Shown: one piece after another, positions 13,412-20,555 of the stretch
Layout of the letters: every line of letters starts with the position of its first letter
How positions within the stretch are numbered: the first letter of the stretch is position 1
Virus record (IMG/VR): IMGVR_UViG_3300037153_001095
Location: 1-20,714 of that record
Direction: 5' to 3' (one strand)
Source of the DNA: a virus
DNA: 20,714 nt
Program-made: the position numbers and the translations under genes
The notes under the pieces: model-generated
Seen by the model: the letters and a program-made list of their open reading frames with translations, nothing else
The model's database searches: none
Told to the model about the DNA's origin: nothing

Positions 13412-15477
13412 CCTTTACGTCCCTGTTGTCGATCGTCGCTGCTGGCCTGGCCAAGATCATCAAGCCGCAGCCGCCGATCGCGCCTTCAAAATGGGCGGCC
13501 GAGCACGTCATTTTGCCGGATGGCGAATATGGTGGGCAAAAGATCGATCTGTCGCGTACGCCACACATCATTGAGCCGCTCGATCTGCTTGGGCCGGAAT
13601 CTGCGGTGAACGAGATTGGCGTGATGAAATGCACGCAATCGGCTTTTACCACGATGCTGCTGTGTGCCATCGCCCATTCCGTCGATCGCGACCCGTGCGA
13701 CATGATGGTAGTGCAGCCGACTGACGGCGCGTTGACCGACTTCAATTCGACCAAGCTTAACCGGCTCATTGAACGCACCGAGATTCTTGGCGGCAAGGGC
13801 GGCAAGATTTTGCCGCAGACCTCGCGGTCCGCTGCGGGCTCGACCACGTTCGAGAAAAAATATCCGGGTGGGGCGCTAAACCTGGCGCTCGCGTCCTCTC
13901 CCGCGCAGCTACGGATGAAAACGATCAAAAAGGCATTTTGCGATGAGGTCGACGAATACGAGGATGACCTTGAAGGCCAGGGCGATCCGCTCAAACTCAT
14001 CGCCGGCCGGCAAATGTCGTTTCTCGCGTCCGGCACCTGGAAGCGAGCTTACGTTTCGACGCCGACCGTAAAGGGTGCCTCGAAAATCGCCGAGATATTC
14101 GAGCGCGGCGATCAGCGGCGCTGGCACGTTCCGTGTCCGCATTGCGGCTCGCGCTTCGCATTCGAATGGCGGGCACCGTACGATCCCTCCGCGCCCGGCC
14201 TGAAATTCGCAAAGACCTATCCGCACCAGGCGCATTACGTCACGCCGTGCTGCGGCTCGATCATCGAGGCTTGGCAAAAGACCGATCTTTATCGCGCCGG
14301 CGAATGGCGGGCGACACAAACCGGACCAGGCCGGTTTCCGACCTATCACTTCGACGCGATCGCTTCGCCATTCGTGCCGTGGGACGAAATCGCAAAGGAA
14401 TTCGTCGGCGCCGGCGATGATCCGACAAAGCTGAAAGCGTTCTGGAATCTCTTTCTCGGGCTGCCGTATGACGTCGCCGGCGATGCGCCCGATCACGAGC
14501 TGCTGATGCAGCGCCGTGAGGATTACGAGGCGGGCTGCATCCCGTCTGGCGCGCTTCTCGTTACCGCGTTTGCCGACGTGCAGATGCGCGGCATCTACGT
14601 CGAGGTCGTGGCCTGGGCGCCCGATCAGCAAAGCTGGACAATCTTTGCCGATTACCTCGACGGTATCACTACAGAGGTCGACGACGGCGCGTTCGCGCGC
14701 CTGACCGAAATCTATCGGCGGCAATGGCCCGACGCCTACGGCAATGCTTGGCAGTTGAACGAAATTGGCGTCGATTCTGGCTATCGCACCGACGTCGTTT
14801 ATGAATGGACCCGGCGCCACCCCGGTGCCAAGGCAACCAAGGGTGTCGACGGCTGGGGCAAGGTGCCGCTTGGGCTCGCGAGCGATCAGGACATCGATTA
14901 TCGCGGACGCAAGATGAAGGGCGGCGCAAAACTTCGCGCCATCGGCACCTGGCCGCTCAAATCGAAATTTTACAGCTATGTCGCGCTGACGCCGGTGGTC
15001 GAAGGGTCGGCCTTGATCTATCCGCCCGGCTATTGCCACTTCGGCCGTTTCCTGGACGATGGCTATTTCAAGCAGCTCACGGCCGAATTTCTGGACGAAG
15101 AGAGTTTCCGCGGGCGTGTGCGGAAGGTTTGGAAAGTCCGCGGTTCGCGCGAGAACCATTTCTTCGACTGCCGTGTCGGTAATCTGGCGCTGGCAAATGC
15201 CTATTTTATCGGACTGACCGCCGACGATTGGGCTCGCATTGCGCAGGAACGTGGCGTGCCCGCCGACTTGAAAGAACCCGACCTGTTCAATCCGCTCGCT
15301 CGTTCGCGGTCGGAAGCGGCGCCGGCTGCATTCGAGGTCTCGCTGGCAAAACTAATCGAAAAGCAAAGTCACGTTGCGCAGCCGGACGCTGCGCCCGCGC
15401 CCCAGGACGAACCATCACCGGATGTGAAATCGCGAAGCCATTTTGATGGACTCGCTGAATTGAACCGAGGTCTATGA
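13408..15477 (+). CDS. Terminase large subunit, GpA type
   Basis: This 689-aa protein has the full length of the lambda GpA family, an ATP-driven packaging motor with a nuclease domain. Visible features are an ATPase N-terminal half with a deviant Walker A region MKCTQSAFTT (residues 73-82), a Walker B CDEVDEYEDD (Asp179, Glu180), STPT at about 217-220, and zinc-type cysteine pairs CPHC (243, 246) and CC near 276. The nuclease half has acidic FADVQ, GVDSGYR and ENHFFDCRVGN segments characteristic of the family. The Walker A region lacks the usual G-K-T/S triplet; the early Lys74 may serve, as the deviant Walker lysine does in lambda. The gene overlaps terS at its start and the deoxyribosyltransferase-like gene at its end. 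The call is strong. Confidence 0.93.
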   Translation: MTFTSLLSIVAAGLAKIIKPQPPIAPSKWAAEHVILPDGEYGGQKIDLSRTPHIIEPLDLLGPESAVNEIGVMKCTQSAFTTMLLCAIAHSVDRDPCDMMVVQPTDGALTDFNSTKLNRLIERTEILGGKGGKILPQTSRSAAGSTTFEKKYPGGALNLALASSPAQLRMKTIKKAFCDEVDEYEDDLEGQGDPLKLIAGRQMSFLASGTWKRAYVSTPTVKGASKIAEIFERGDQRRWHVPCPHCGSRFAFEWRAPYDPSAPGLKFAKTYPHQAHYVTPCCGSIIEAWQKTDLYRAGEWRATQTGPGRFPTYHFDAIASPFVPWDEIAKEFVGAGDDPTKLKAFWNLFLGLPYDVAGDAPDHELLMQRREDYEAGCIPSGALLVTAFADVQMRGIYVEVVAWAPDQQSWTIFADYLDGITTEVDDGAFARLTEIYRRQWPDAYGNAWQLNEIGVDSGYRTDVVYEWTRRHPGAKATKGVDGWGKVPLGLASDQDIDYRGRKMKGGAKLRAIGTWPLKSKFYSYVALTPVVEGSALIYPPGYCHFGRFLDDGYFKQLTAEFLDEESFRGRVRKVWKVRGSRENHFFDCRVGNLALANAYFIGLTADDWARIAQERGVPADLKEPDLFNPLARSRSEAAPAAFEVSLAKLIEKQSHVAQPDAAPAPQDEPSPDVKSRSHFDGLAELNRGL

Positions 15478-16148
15478 TGCACACGAAATCTAATAAGATA
15501 AGTCCCGCTTTAGCTGCCATCGCGCAGGGTCTTGCGGAGGGATTCCGGCCAGGACCGAAACGTCCTGCGGCCGAAACTCCGAAGCGCCCTAAGCTTTATT
15601 TTGCCGATAATTCGCGGCAGCAGCCGAACGCGCATAAGCATCGCGCTTTGATCGAAGCACACTGCACCCACAATGGCGTGGTCGCGGAGTGGCCGGCCGA
15701 GCACGATCTATTTCCGACCAGCCTTACGACCGAACAGCGTAAAAATGGCGGGCCGCCGATCGATGATCCGGCGCCCGGCCGTGTGCTGCACAAGGCCTGG
15801 TACCGCATAGGTCATTGCGACGCGGTCGTGGCCGAGACCACGCCGTTTCGCGGTGTCCATATGAATCCTTTGGTGGCCTTTGAGGTCGGGATCGCTGTCG
15901 TGCACAGCGTTCCAGTTTTTGCTTGGACCAAAGATTTTGATCGGCGAGGCTTAAATTCGATGATGGATCGCCTATGGCCGAGCCGGGCGCCTGATGGGAA
16001 TTGGCGCGACCTGGTCGACGACTGCGGCGACCTGATCGAAAACTTTGGCATGAACCAGTTTGCCCAGATTGCCGGCAATTTCGTTTCGCTGTCTCCGTCC
16101 CTCTACCATGCAATAGCGGAAGCGAAACAGTATTTGGCAACGCGTTAA
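15477..16148 (+). CDS. Nucleoside 2-deoxyribosyltransferase-like protein
   Basis: This 223-aa protein carries the hallmark block of the Nuc_deoxyrib_tr family at about residues 112-140: GHCDAVVAETTPFRGVHMN followed by AFEVG, where Glu136 is the expected nucleophile. The N-terminal LYFADNS strand matches the usual Y-L-A-G/A start. Family enzymes transfer deoxyribose between bases, or hydrolyse nucleotides in related branches. The common DPGTA segment is NPLVA here, so the activity may be altered. An Ala/Pro/Lys-rich 38-residue extension precedes the domain. ATG 15477 is preferred (GAGG 6 nt upstream), though ATG 15474 is also possible; either way it overlaps the terL stop. Its tight coupling to terminase suggests a role in DNA metabolism or host-phage conflict. 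The family is likely; the substrate is unknown. Confidence 0.72.
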   Translation: MHTKSNKISPALAAIAQGLAEGFRPGPKRPAAETPKRPKLYFADNSRQQPNAHKHRALIEAHCTHNGVVAEWPAEHDLFPTSLTTEQRKNGGPPIDDPAPGRVLHKAWYRIGHCDAVVAETTPFRGVHMNPLVAFEVGIAVVHSVPVFAWTKDFDRRGLNSMMDRLWPSRAPDGNWRDLVDDCGDLIENFGMNQFAQIAGNFVSLSPSLYHAIAEAKQYLATR

Positions 16149-16273
16149 GCGCTTCGCCTGACCGACAACTTTCACTTTCAAACCCGGACCGTTTTTGTCC
16201 GCGGCTGTTCGGCCTCAAGAAGCGAGGTCGCGCGGCGCAGGCAAAAGGCGTTTTTGCGTTAGGAGCGCCTGGC

Positions 16274-16465
16274 GTGACTCGACCGCTGCGCATCAACAAA
16301 ACCGAGTTGCGACGCCTCATCGAGGTGGCGCGGGAAACCGGCATGCGCATCGTCATTCGGCCCGATCGGTCGATTGTGTTGGAGGAAAAGCCGGCCGGCG
16401 AGGGCGTGGCCGCCTTGGGACAAGGCTGCGATGGGGGTTCACCTGACCGGGAGATCGTGTTCTAA
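16274..16465 (+). CDS. Small integrase-linked protein, 63 aa
   Basis: The GTG at 16274 has AGGAG 8-9 nt upstream. The protein starts with a basic helix (RINKTELRRLIEVARE) followed by a short beta pair (RIVIRPDRSIVLEE) and a Gly-rich tail. Its stop codon directly abuts the integrase ATG, so the two are coupled. From memory, short proteins of this type, with an IVIRPDGSI-like strand, are common just before integrases in alphaproteobacterial prophages. The position and basic helix would suit a recombination directionality factor or integrase accessory protein, but there is no classical excisionase HTH. An upstream extension of the frame to 16001 overlaps the preceding gene and is rejected. Confidence 0.6.
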   Translation: MTRPLRINKTELRRLIEVARETGMRIVIRPDRSIVLEEKPAGEGVAALGQGCDGGSPDREIVF

Positions 16466-17653
16466 ATGGACCCAAAACCGAGCCGCGATATGCCGCGTCC
16501 CCGCCCGCCATACCTGCAGCGCCATACGACCCGACATGGGAATTGCGTCTGGTATGTCCGCGTTGCCGACGACGCGGGCAGGCGCAAGAATGTTCGGATC
16601 AAAGGCGAGTATGGCACGCCGCAATTCGTCGCCGCGTATGAGGCGGCCTTGGCGGGCAAGCCGGCGCCGCCGCTGCCCTATGACAAAGCGATTGCTGGCA
16701 CGGTGAAGTGGCTGATCGACCGTTACCGCGAAAGCCAGGCGTGGCGAGACTATTCGCCGGCGACGCGCCGGCAACGCGAATTTATTTTCCTGCAGATCAT
16801 CGCCAAGGCGGGCAACGAGCCGCTGCGCAATGTCACGCGCGGCGCAATTGCGAGAGGCCGCGATGAGCGCGCTAAGACGCCGGCTCAGGCGCGGCACTAC
16901 ATGGAAGCGGTGCGCGGCCTGTTTTCCTGGGCGCTCGATGCGCAGCTGGTCGCCTTCGATCCCTCGGCCGGGTTGAAAGACCCGGCGCGCAAGAAGGGTG
17001 GCGGGTTCCGCGTCTGGACCGAGGAAGAGGTGCAACGCTACGAGTCGCGTTGGCCGCTCGGCACGCGCCAGCGCGTCTGGTTGGATGTGCTGCTCTACTC
17101 GGGGCTGCGCCGGAGCGATGCCGTCAAGCTTGGCCGCGGTCATGTGCGTGTCTTCAGTTCGAAGGGCCGCCGCGTGCGCGTACATACGATCGCGACGCAG
17201 AAATCGGGCGAGACGGTTGACGTCACGCTGCCGATTTTGCCGCAGCTGCAGGCGACGCTTGACACCGGGCCGATCGGCGCCGAGACCTACATCGCCGGCA
17301 AGCGCGGCAAGCCATTCACCAGGGAGAGTTTTGGCACTGCGTTCGCCGAGGCATGCAAGCTCGCCGGCGTTCCTGGCAGGGCACACGGCATCCGCAAGCT
17401 TGGCGCCACGCGCGCCGCCAACAATGGCGCCACGATCAATCAGCTGCAGGCGCTGTTCGGTTGGACCGATGTCAAGATGCCGATGCTCTATACCAAGTCG
17501 GCGGATCGCCAGCGCCTTGGCGTCGAAGCGGCATCGCTGCTTGCATTCGACGATGCTGCCGCACGGGCGATGGTTCCTGATACCGCGACCGTGCTGCCGC
17601 TCTACAAGGAAGGTCGTGGTCGGGCCGCAGGCAAAGACCCTGACGGCGCCTGA
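16466..17653 (+). CDS. int: Tyrosine recombinase (phage integrase)
   Basis: This 395-aa protein has a basic N-terminal arm-binding region, a core-binding domain at about residues 75-165 and a C-terminal catalytic domain. Catalytic residues visible in order are Arg215 (GLRRSD), Lys246 (TQKSGE), His307 and Arg310 (HGIRK), Trp333 in place of the second His (FGWTD), and the nucleophile Tyr342 (MLYTKSAD). Trp at the fifth position is an accepted variant. It would cut and join the 17-bp core at the tRNA-Tyr 3' end. The gene starts directly after the 63-aa gene, with only a distant GGGAG, so translation is probably coupled. It ends 12 bp before a convergent cargo gene. Length and motifs indicate an intact enzyme. 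Confidence 0.93.
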   Translation: MDPKPSRDMPRPRPPYLQRHTTRHGNCVWYVRVADDAGRRKNVRIKGEYGTPQFVAAYEAALAGKPAPPLPYDKAIAGTVKWLIDRYRESQAWRDYSPATRRQREFIFLQIIAKAGNEPLRNVTRGAIARGRDERAKTPAQARHYMEAVRGLFSWALDAQLVAFDPSAGLKDPARKKGGGFRVWTEEEVQRYESRWPLGTRQRVWLDVLLYSGLRRSDAVKLGRGHVRVFSSKGRRVRVHTIATQKSGETVDVTLPILPQLQATLDTGPIGAETYIAGKRGKPFTRESFGTAFAEACKLAGVPGRAHGIRKLGATRAANNGATINQLQALFGWTDVKMPMLYTKSADRQRLGVEAASLLAFDDAAARAMVPDTATVLPLYKEGRGRAAGKDPDGA

Positions 17654-17665
17654 ACACGCGAACCG

Positions 17666-18622
17666 TTATGCATCTTTCATTCGGGCTTTCAGCACCCGGA
17701 TGGCCGGTTCGATATCCACAAAGGGCACGCAGAGATTTTCAAAGCGGTCGCCATTGTCTTTCAGAACGATCGCGCTGTCTTCGACAACAAACTGAAACCG
17801 GTTGCGCGACTCCATATAGATTTGTTTGATTTCTCGGCTAGGAGGGTGGTTGCCATATAAGCTAACCAGCGGCTTCTGTCCTTGTGGGCGGGCCAAAATC
17901 TCGCAAACCGCAATCAGCCTTTCGGCCGCAGTATCAGCAAATATTTCGACCATGGCTGAAGCCATGTGATCCTCGATCTGCTCGTAAACTGATGTAGCCG
18001 CACGAAACAATGGGACCATTTCAGGCCATAGCCGATCGATCTGTTGCCGGTTCAAAAACAGGTCATAATAGGTGGATTCATGTCGACCTTTGGTCTTGAG
18101 AAACGTTTGCGCTCGAAACTGACCTTCTCGCGCCGGAAAGTGGTGTAAAGAGTGAGTCCTCCAAGTCTTTCCGGCCACAATGACCGGAGCGGGCTCTTTT
18201 CCGATCTCGCCACCATGCATCGGTCGAGCCCAGCTAAGCAATTTTTCCTGCTCCAACAACGGCAACAGCTTATCGCGCACACTGCCGTCGAAAAGGCAGA
18301 TCGCCCATTCGCTGTCGGCGACGCGAAGGTCGGGGGCATATTGGGCAAGTAGATCGGGGACGGAATCCGGCGTCGCCGTGCTTTCTTTCACGACGTGTGA
18401 AACCGCATCCGCCTGGATCGTCCCCCTGGTCCTCGCTGCAATAAAGATAATGGCACAGCCGGCGCCTACAACGATGCTGCCGACCCAAACCAAACCAGGG
18501 TCCCATCCGCTCAGCGATAGGCCGAAGAAAGTTACGGCCCATCCGGCAAGCGACCACGCCATGGTGCCAACAAAGTGGACGCGCGCCGCCCAATCAATAA
18601 AGTCGATGATGCGGCGAGCCAT
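17666..18622 (-). CDS. Two-TM membrane protein of unknown function, 318 aa
   Basis: Two transmembrane helices lie near the N-terminus (about residues 18-37 and 43-63), followed by a soluble domain of about 250 residues. It contains DSEWAICLFDGSVRDKLLPL, a region with HSLHHFPAREGQF, and a helical middle with EQIEDHMASAMVEIFADTAAERL. I recognise no catalytic motif. With both helices crossing, the soluble part would be cytoplasmic. The gene lies between the integrase and the attachment site, the usual slot for accessory cargo, and looks lower in GC than the core by eye. The start at 18622 lacks a strong ribosome site, so the exact start is less certain. An anti-phage or superinfection role is conceivable from location only. 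Confidence 0.55.
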   Translation of the reverse strand: MARRIIDFIDWAARVHFVGTMAWSLAGWAVTFFGLSLSGWDPGLVWVGSIVVGAGCAIIFIAARTRGTIQADAVSHVVKESTATPDSVPDLLAQYAPDLRVADSEWAICLFDGSVRDKLLPLLEQEKLLSWARPMHGGEIGKEPAPVIVAGKTWRTHSLHHFPAREGQFRAQTFLKTKGRHESTYYDLFLNRQQIDRLWPEMVPLFRAATSVYEQIEDHMASAMVEIFADTAAERLIAVCEILARPQGQKPLVSLYGNHPPSREIKQIYMESRNRFQFVVEDSAIVLKDNGDRFENLCVPFVDIEPAIRVLKARMKDA

Positions 18623-18843
18623 CGTCGAATGTTTTTGGTTGAGGCGAAGGAATAGGAGAGTAGCCGCCTAGATGAGAAGAGAGTCAAGGATTTTTGGGTT
18701 GAGGTTTCCGGTAGGTCGCTTGGACCCCTCTTTCCGGCATTTGGTCGATCAATAAAGCGGCAGTTCGGCGGCGCCTTCCAGCGAAATGGTCCGTTTGATC
18801 ACGTGCTGCCTGCGCGAACCGCTGGTCAAGCTGCTGCCGTCGC
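18623..18843. other. Gap between two minus-strand cargo genes
   Basis: These 221 bp hold no gene I can support, no strong hairpin and no obvious promoter. A minus-strand promoter for the membrane protein gene should lie here but I cannot point to it. Confidence 0.3.
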
Positions 18844-20025
18844 TCAGAGCGTAAGGATGTGCCCTGAAAGTGTCGCGCCGCTCAAGTCCACTGAGCCCGT
18901 GATTGCCACATAGGTGTCGGACGTCGTCAAAGTTGTCTGCGTCTGGGGCGAAGCGGTTGGGTTCGTCGCTTCGACAACATAAGTGCTGCCGCCGTATTCG
19001 AACCAGTCGATCACCCCGGTGTGCGCTGGAATGGCGCCGCCGCTCTGCGATGCCGAAGCACCCGCCACCGCCAAGTCCCAAGCGTATTGGAGCATCGTCG
19101 CAGAAGAGACATCAACTTGATTCGAGGCGCTTGGGTGAGCCAGGATTTCAGTCGGGGCGTTATTGAAAAGGATCGACACGCTGCTGGGCAAAAATGTCCC
19201 AAAGTTTTGCAGTCCGACATGTTGCTCGCCCGTTGCGACGATCTCGACGGGCTGAGTGTTCGGCGGCGGAGTCGTTGCCGCCGTAAATTGATCGCCGAGC
19301 GCAAAGCTTTGGAAGACTTGGCTGACGGTCTGCCCTGAAGCGGTCCAAGCATCGACCTGCGCTGCTGAAGCCGAACCCAATGCATGCGTGATGATGCCTT
19401 GAGCAAGCGCGGCAGTAATCGGAGAATTCGGATCGACTGGATTGCCGTTGTTATAGGCGTCGGCGAAAGCCGTGGAGGCGACGAAGTCGGCGGCGATCGA
19501 CGCGATCGAGCCACCCGAGTCGTGGTAATTTTCCCAGGCCGCCAGTTGCGCTCCGGTCGGGACGGTGCCCGTTGCCAGCTCGATGATCTGGCTGATTTCG
19601 GCGCCGACATTAACGACAGTGGCAACCGGCGGGTGGACTCCAATGAGTGTAAGCGTATCGCCGCCACTGTAATAAGTGGCAGTGTAGGTGGCCCAATTGT
19701 TATTGAGAGCGAACGCCTCAAACACCTGGCCGATTGTTTCGCCCGAGTTGACCCAGTTGCTGACTTGCGCCGCGCTGGACGAAAACAGCGCGTGGTCGAT
19801 GATTTCCTGGGTGAGCGTGACGGTCGGCGCCGAATTGGGATCGACCGCAACGCCACCGTTGTACTGATCGGCGAACGCCGTCGAGGCGACGAAAGCATTC
19901 GCCACATCGGCAATCGAAGCGCCATTATCGACGGCTGTCGTCCAGGCGGCGATCTGATCGTTGGTCGCCTGGAAGCCGGTGGCCAGGAAGATGATCTGAC
20001 TGATTTCGGCGCCGATGTTGGCCAA
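18844..20025 (-). CDS. DUF4214-like exported protein with internal duplication
   Basis: This 393-aa acidic protein has no cysteine and no N-terminal signal peptide. Residues about 3-110 and 139-247 are two copies of one unit: both contain GAEISQII, LATG, then FVASTAFAD, VDPNS and AFAL/SFAL. The pattern (helical pairs ending in AFVxSxxF) resembles DUF4214, common in RTX-like proteins of alphaproteobacteria. The C-terminus is beta-rich with DTYVAITGSVDLSGATLSG and ends in hydrophobic residues, like the uncleaved signal for type I secretion. Likely role: a secreted or surface-attached protein; its target is unknown. TTG at 20025 is chosen because GGAG lies 8 nt upstream and no ATG gives a better site. 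No ABC exporter is in the window, so it would use one from the host. Confidence 0.7.
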   Translation of the reverse strand: MANIGAEISQIIFLATGFQATNDQIAAWTTAVDNGASIADVANAFVASTAFADQYNGGVAVDPNSAPTVTLTQEIIDHALFSSSAAQVSNWVNSGETIGQVFEAFALNNNWATYTATYYSGGDTLTLIGVHPPVATVVNVGAEISQIIELATGTVPTGAQLAAWENYHDSGGSIASIAADFVASTAFADAYNNGNPVDPNSPITAALAQGIITHALGSASAAQVDAWTASGQTVSQVFQSFALGDQFTAATTPPPNTQPVEIVATGEQHVGLQNFGTFLPSSVSILFNNAPTEILAHPSASNQVDVSSATMLQYAWDLAVAGASASQSGGAIPAHTGVIDWFEYGGSTYVVEATNPTASPQTQTTLTTSDTYVAITGSVDLSGATLSGHILTL

Positions 20026-20068
20026 TGCGGACTCCGCTACTCTGCCTCTGCACTGGGGTGCAAAACAT

Positions 20069-20086
20069 GCACCGGGCGCCCGGTGC
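20069..20086. promoter_or_regulatory. 18-bp perfect palindrome upstream of the DUF4214-like gene
   Basis: GCACCGGGCGCCCGGTGC is a perfect palindrome without spacer, 44 bp upstream of the TTG start of the minus-strand gene. It is placed where an operator would act. Nearby GGTGC/GCACC repeats (20057..20061, 20083..20087) surround it. A regulator site or a small hairpin are both possible. Confidence 0.45.
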
Positions 20087-20318
20087 GGTGCTTAAGCGCT
20101 CGCGCGCCGTTCGATACACGGTCAATACCATAAAGGCAAAGGCGGCAACTTGTCCTTGCGAGACATAAAGTTGCTTAACCGCGCCGCGACGCGCACCGCT
20201 CGCGGCCATGTTGGTGCGGTTTTAGTGCCACCACTATTCCGCAGTCAATTCAAACAAGCGTTTGAATGAGTTTCCGCGCGCGCGCCAGAGCTGCGGCGAG
20301 AACGTGCAGCGAACAAAT

Positions 20319-20358
20319 GGTCTTACTTCTATGGTCTTACCTTGCGGGAGGTAAGACC
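20319..20358. promoter_or_regulatory. Right arm-type integrase sites
   Basis: GGTCTTACCT (20333..20342) and its reverse complement AGGTAAGACC (20349..20358) form an inverted pair with 6 bp between. A third, weaker site GGTCTTACT is at 20319..20327. The pair matches the left-end 10-mers exactly and lies 44-70 bp inside the right core repeat. The inverted pair could also form a hairpin. Shared repeats at both ends support arm-type integrase binding. Confidence 0.65.
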
Positions 20359-20402
20359 CGCAGCGCGAATTATTCTTTATTTTCAATTGGTTGATTTTTT
20401 GC

Positions 20403-20419
20403 TGGTGGGGGAGGTAGGA
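20403..20419. repeat. Right attachment core within tRNA-Tyr
   Basis: TGGTGGGGGAGGTAGGA here forms the 3' end of the tRNA gene (CCA, discriminator, acceptor strand, start of the T stem). It is identical to 148..164. The tRNA on this side is intact, so integration did not destroy it. Confidence 0.88.
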
Positions 20420-20488
20420 CTCGAACCTACGAAGGCGTAAGCCAGCGGATTTACAGTCCGCCCCCTTTGCCGCTCGGGACACTCCCCC
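20403..20488 (-). tRNA. tRNA-Tyr (anticodon GTA)
   Basis: Read on the minus strand, the gene is 86 nt with an encoded CCA. The acceptor stem GGGGGAG pairs with CTCCCCC, the anticodon loop is CTGTAAAT with GTA at 20454..20452, the variable arm is long as in bacterial tyrosine tRNAs, and the T loop is GTTCGAGTC. It is the integration target; the element joins at its 3' end. Confidence 0.95.
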
Positions 20489-20555
20489 GTCAGGGCGGGT
20501 AGGTAAGGGGTTCCAAGGGGTTACGCAATAGCGGCGGCATCGTTCCGACTCGCAT

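Larger units (their letters stand above)
20026..20402. other. Right-end noncoding stretch
   Basis: These 377 bp lie between the DUF4214-like gene and the tRNA. They contain the ribosome site of that gene (GGAG near 20032..20035), an 18-bp perfect palindrome and the right arm-type repeats. Open frames here on the minus strand read through the tRNA and are not credible. A promoter for the minus-strand gene is expected but not identifiable. Confidence 0.4.
148..20419. mobile_element. Integrated satellite-like or phage-derived element in tRNA-Tyr
   Basis: The element is bounded by a perfect 17-bp direct repeat of the tRNA-Tyr 3' end. It encodes a tyrosine integrase close to the tRNA end, a primase, a SF3 helicase, an iteron-rich origin-like region, both terminase subunits and a tape-measure-like protein. 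I find no capsid, portal, head protease, tail tube, baseplate or lysis gene. Cargo genes sit at both ends, at 389..2721 and 17666..20025, and look lower in GC than the core by eye. A phage satellite with its own terminase fits best. A reduced prophage is the alternative. The boundaries are seen directly; the satellite label is inference. Confidence 0.85.

Noticed and set aside
13909-15159. Long minus-strand frame opposite the terminase large subunit
   Set aside because: Antisense shadow of a strongly identified gene, with no ribosome site and no motif.
16149-16273. CGGAC/GTCCG mini-hairpin with internal T-run as a terminator
   Set aside because: The stem is only 5 bp and the T-run is in the loop, so it cannot work as a standard intrinsic terminator.
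2998-17653. Gene transfer agent cluster
   Set aside because: Gene transfer agents of alphaproteobacteria carry capsid, portal and tail genes and no integrase, replication genes or origin. This element has the opposite content.
19384-20133. 249-codon plus-strand frame opposite the DUF4214-like gene
   Set aside because: Its Asp/Arg/Gly repeats merely mirror the duplicated minus-strand gene, which has a coherent domain pattern.
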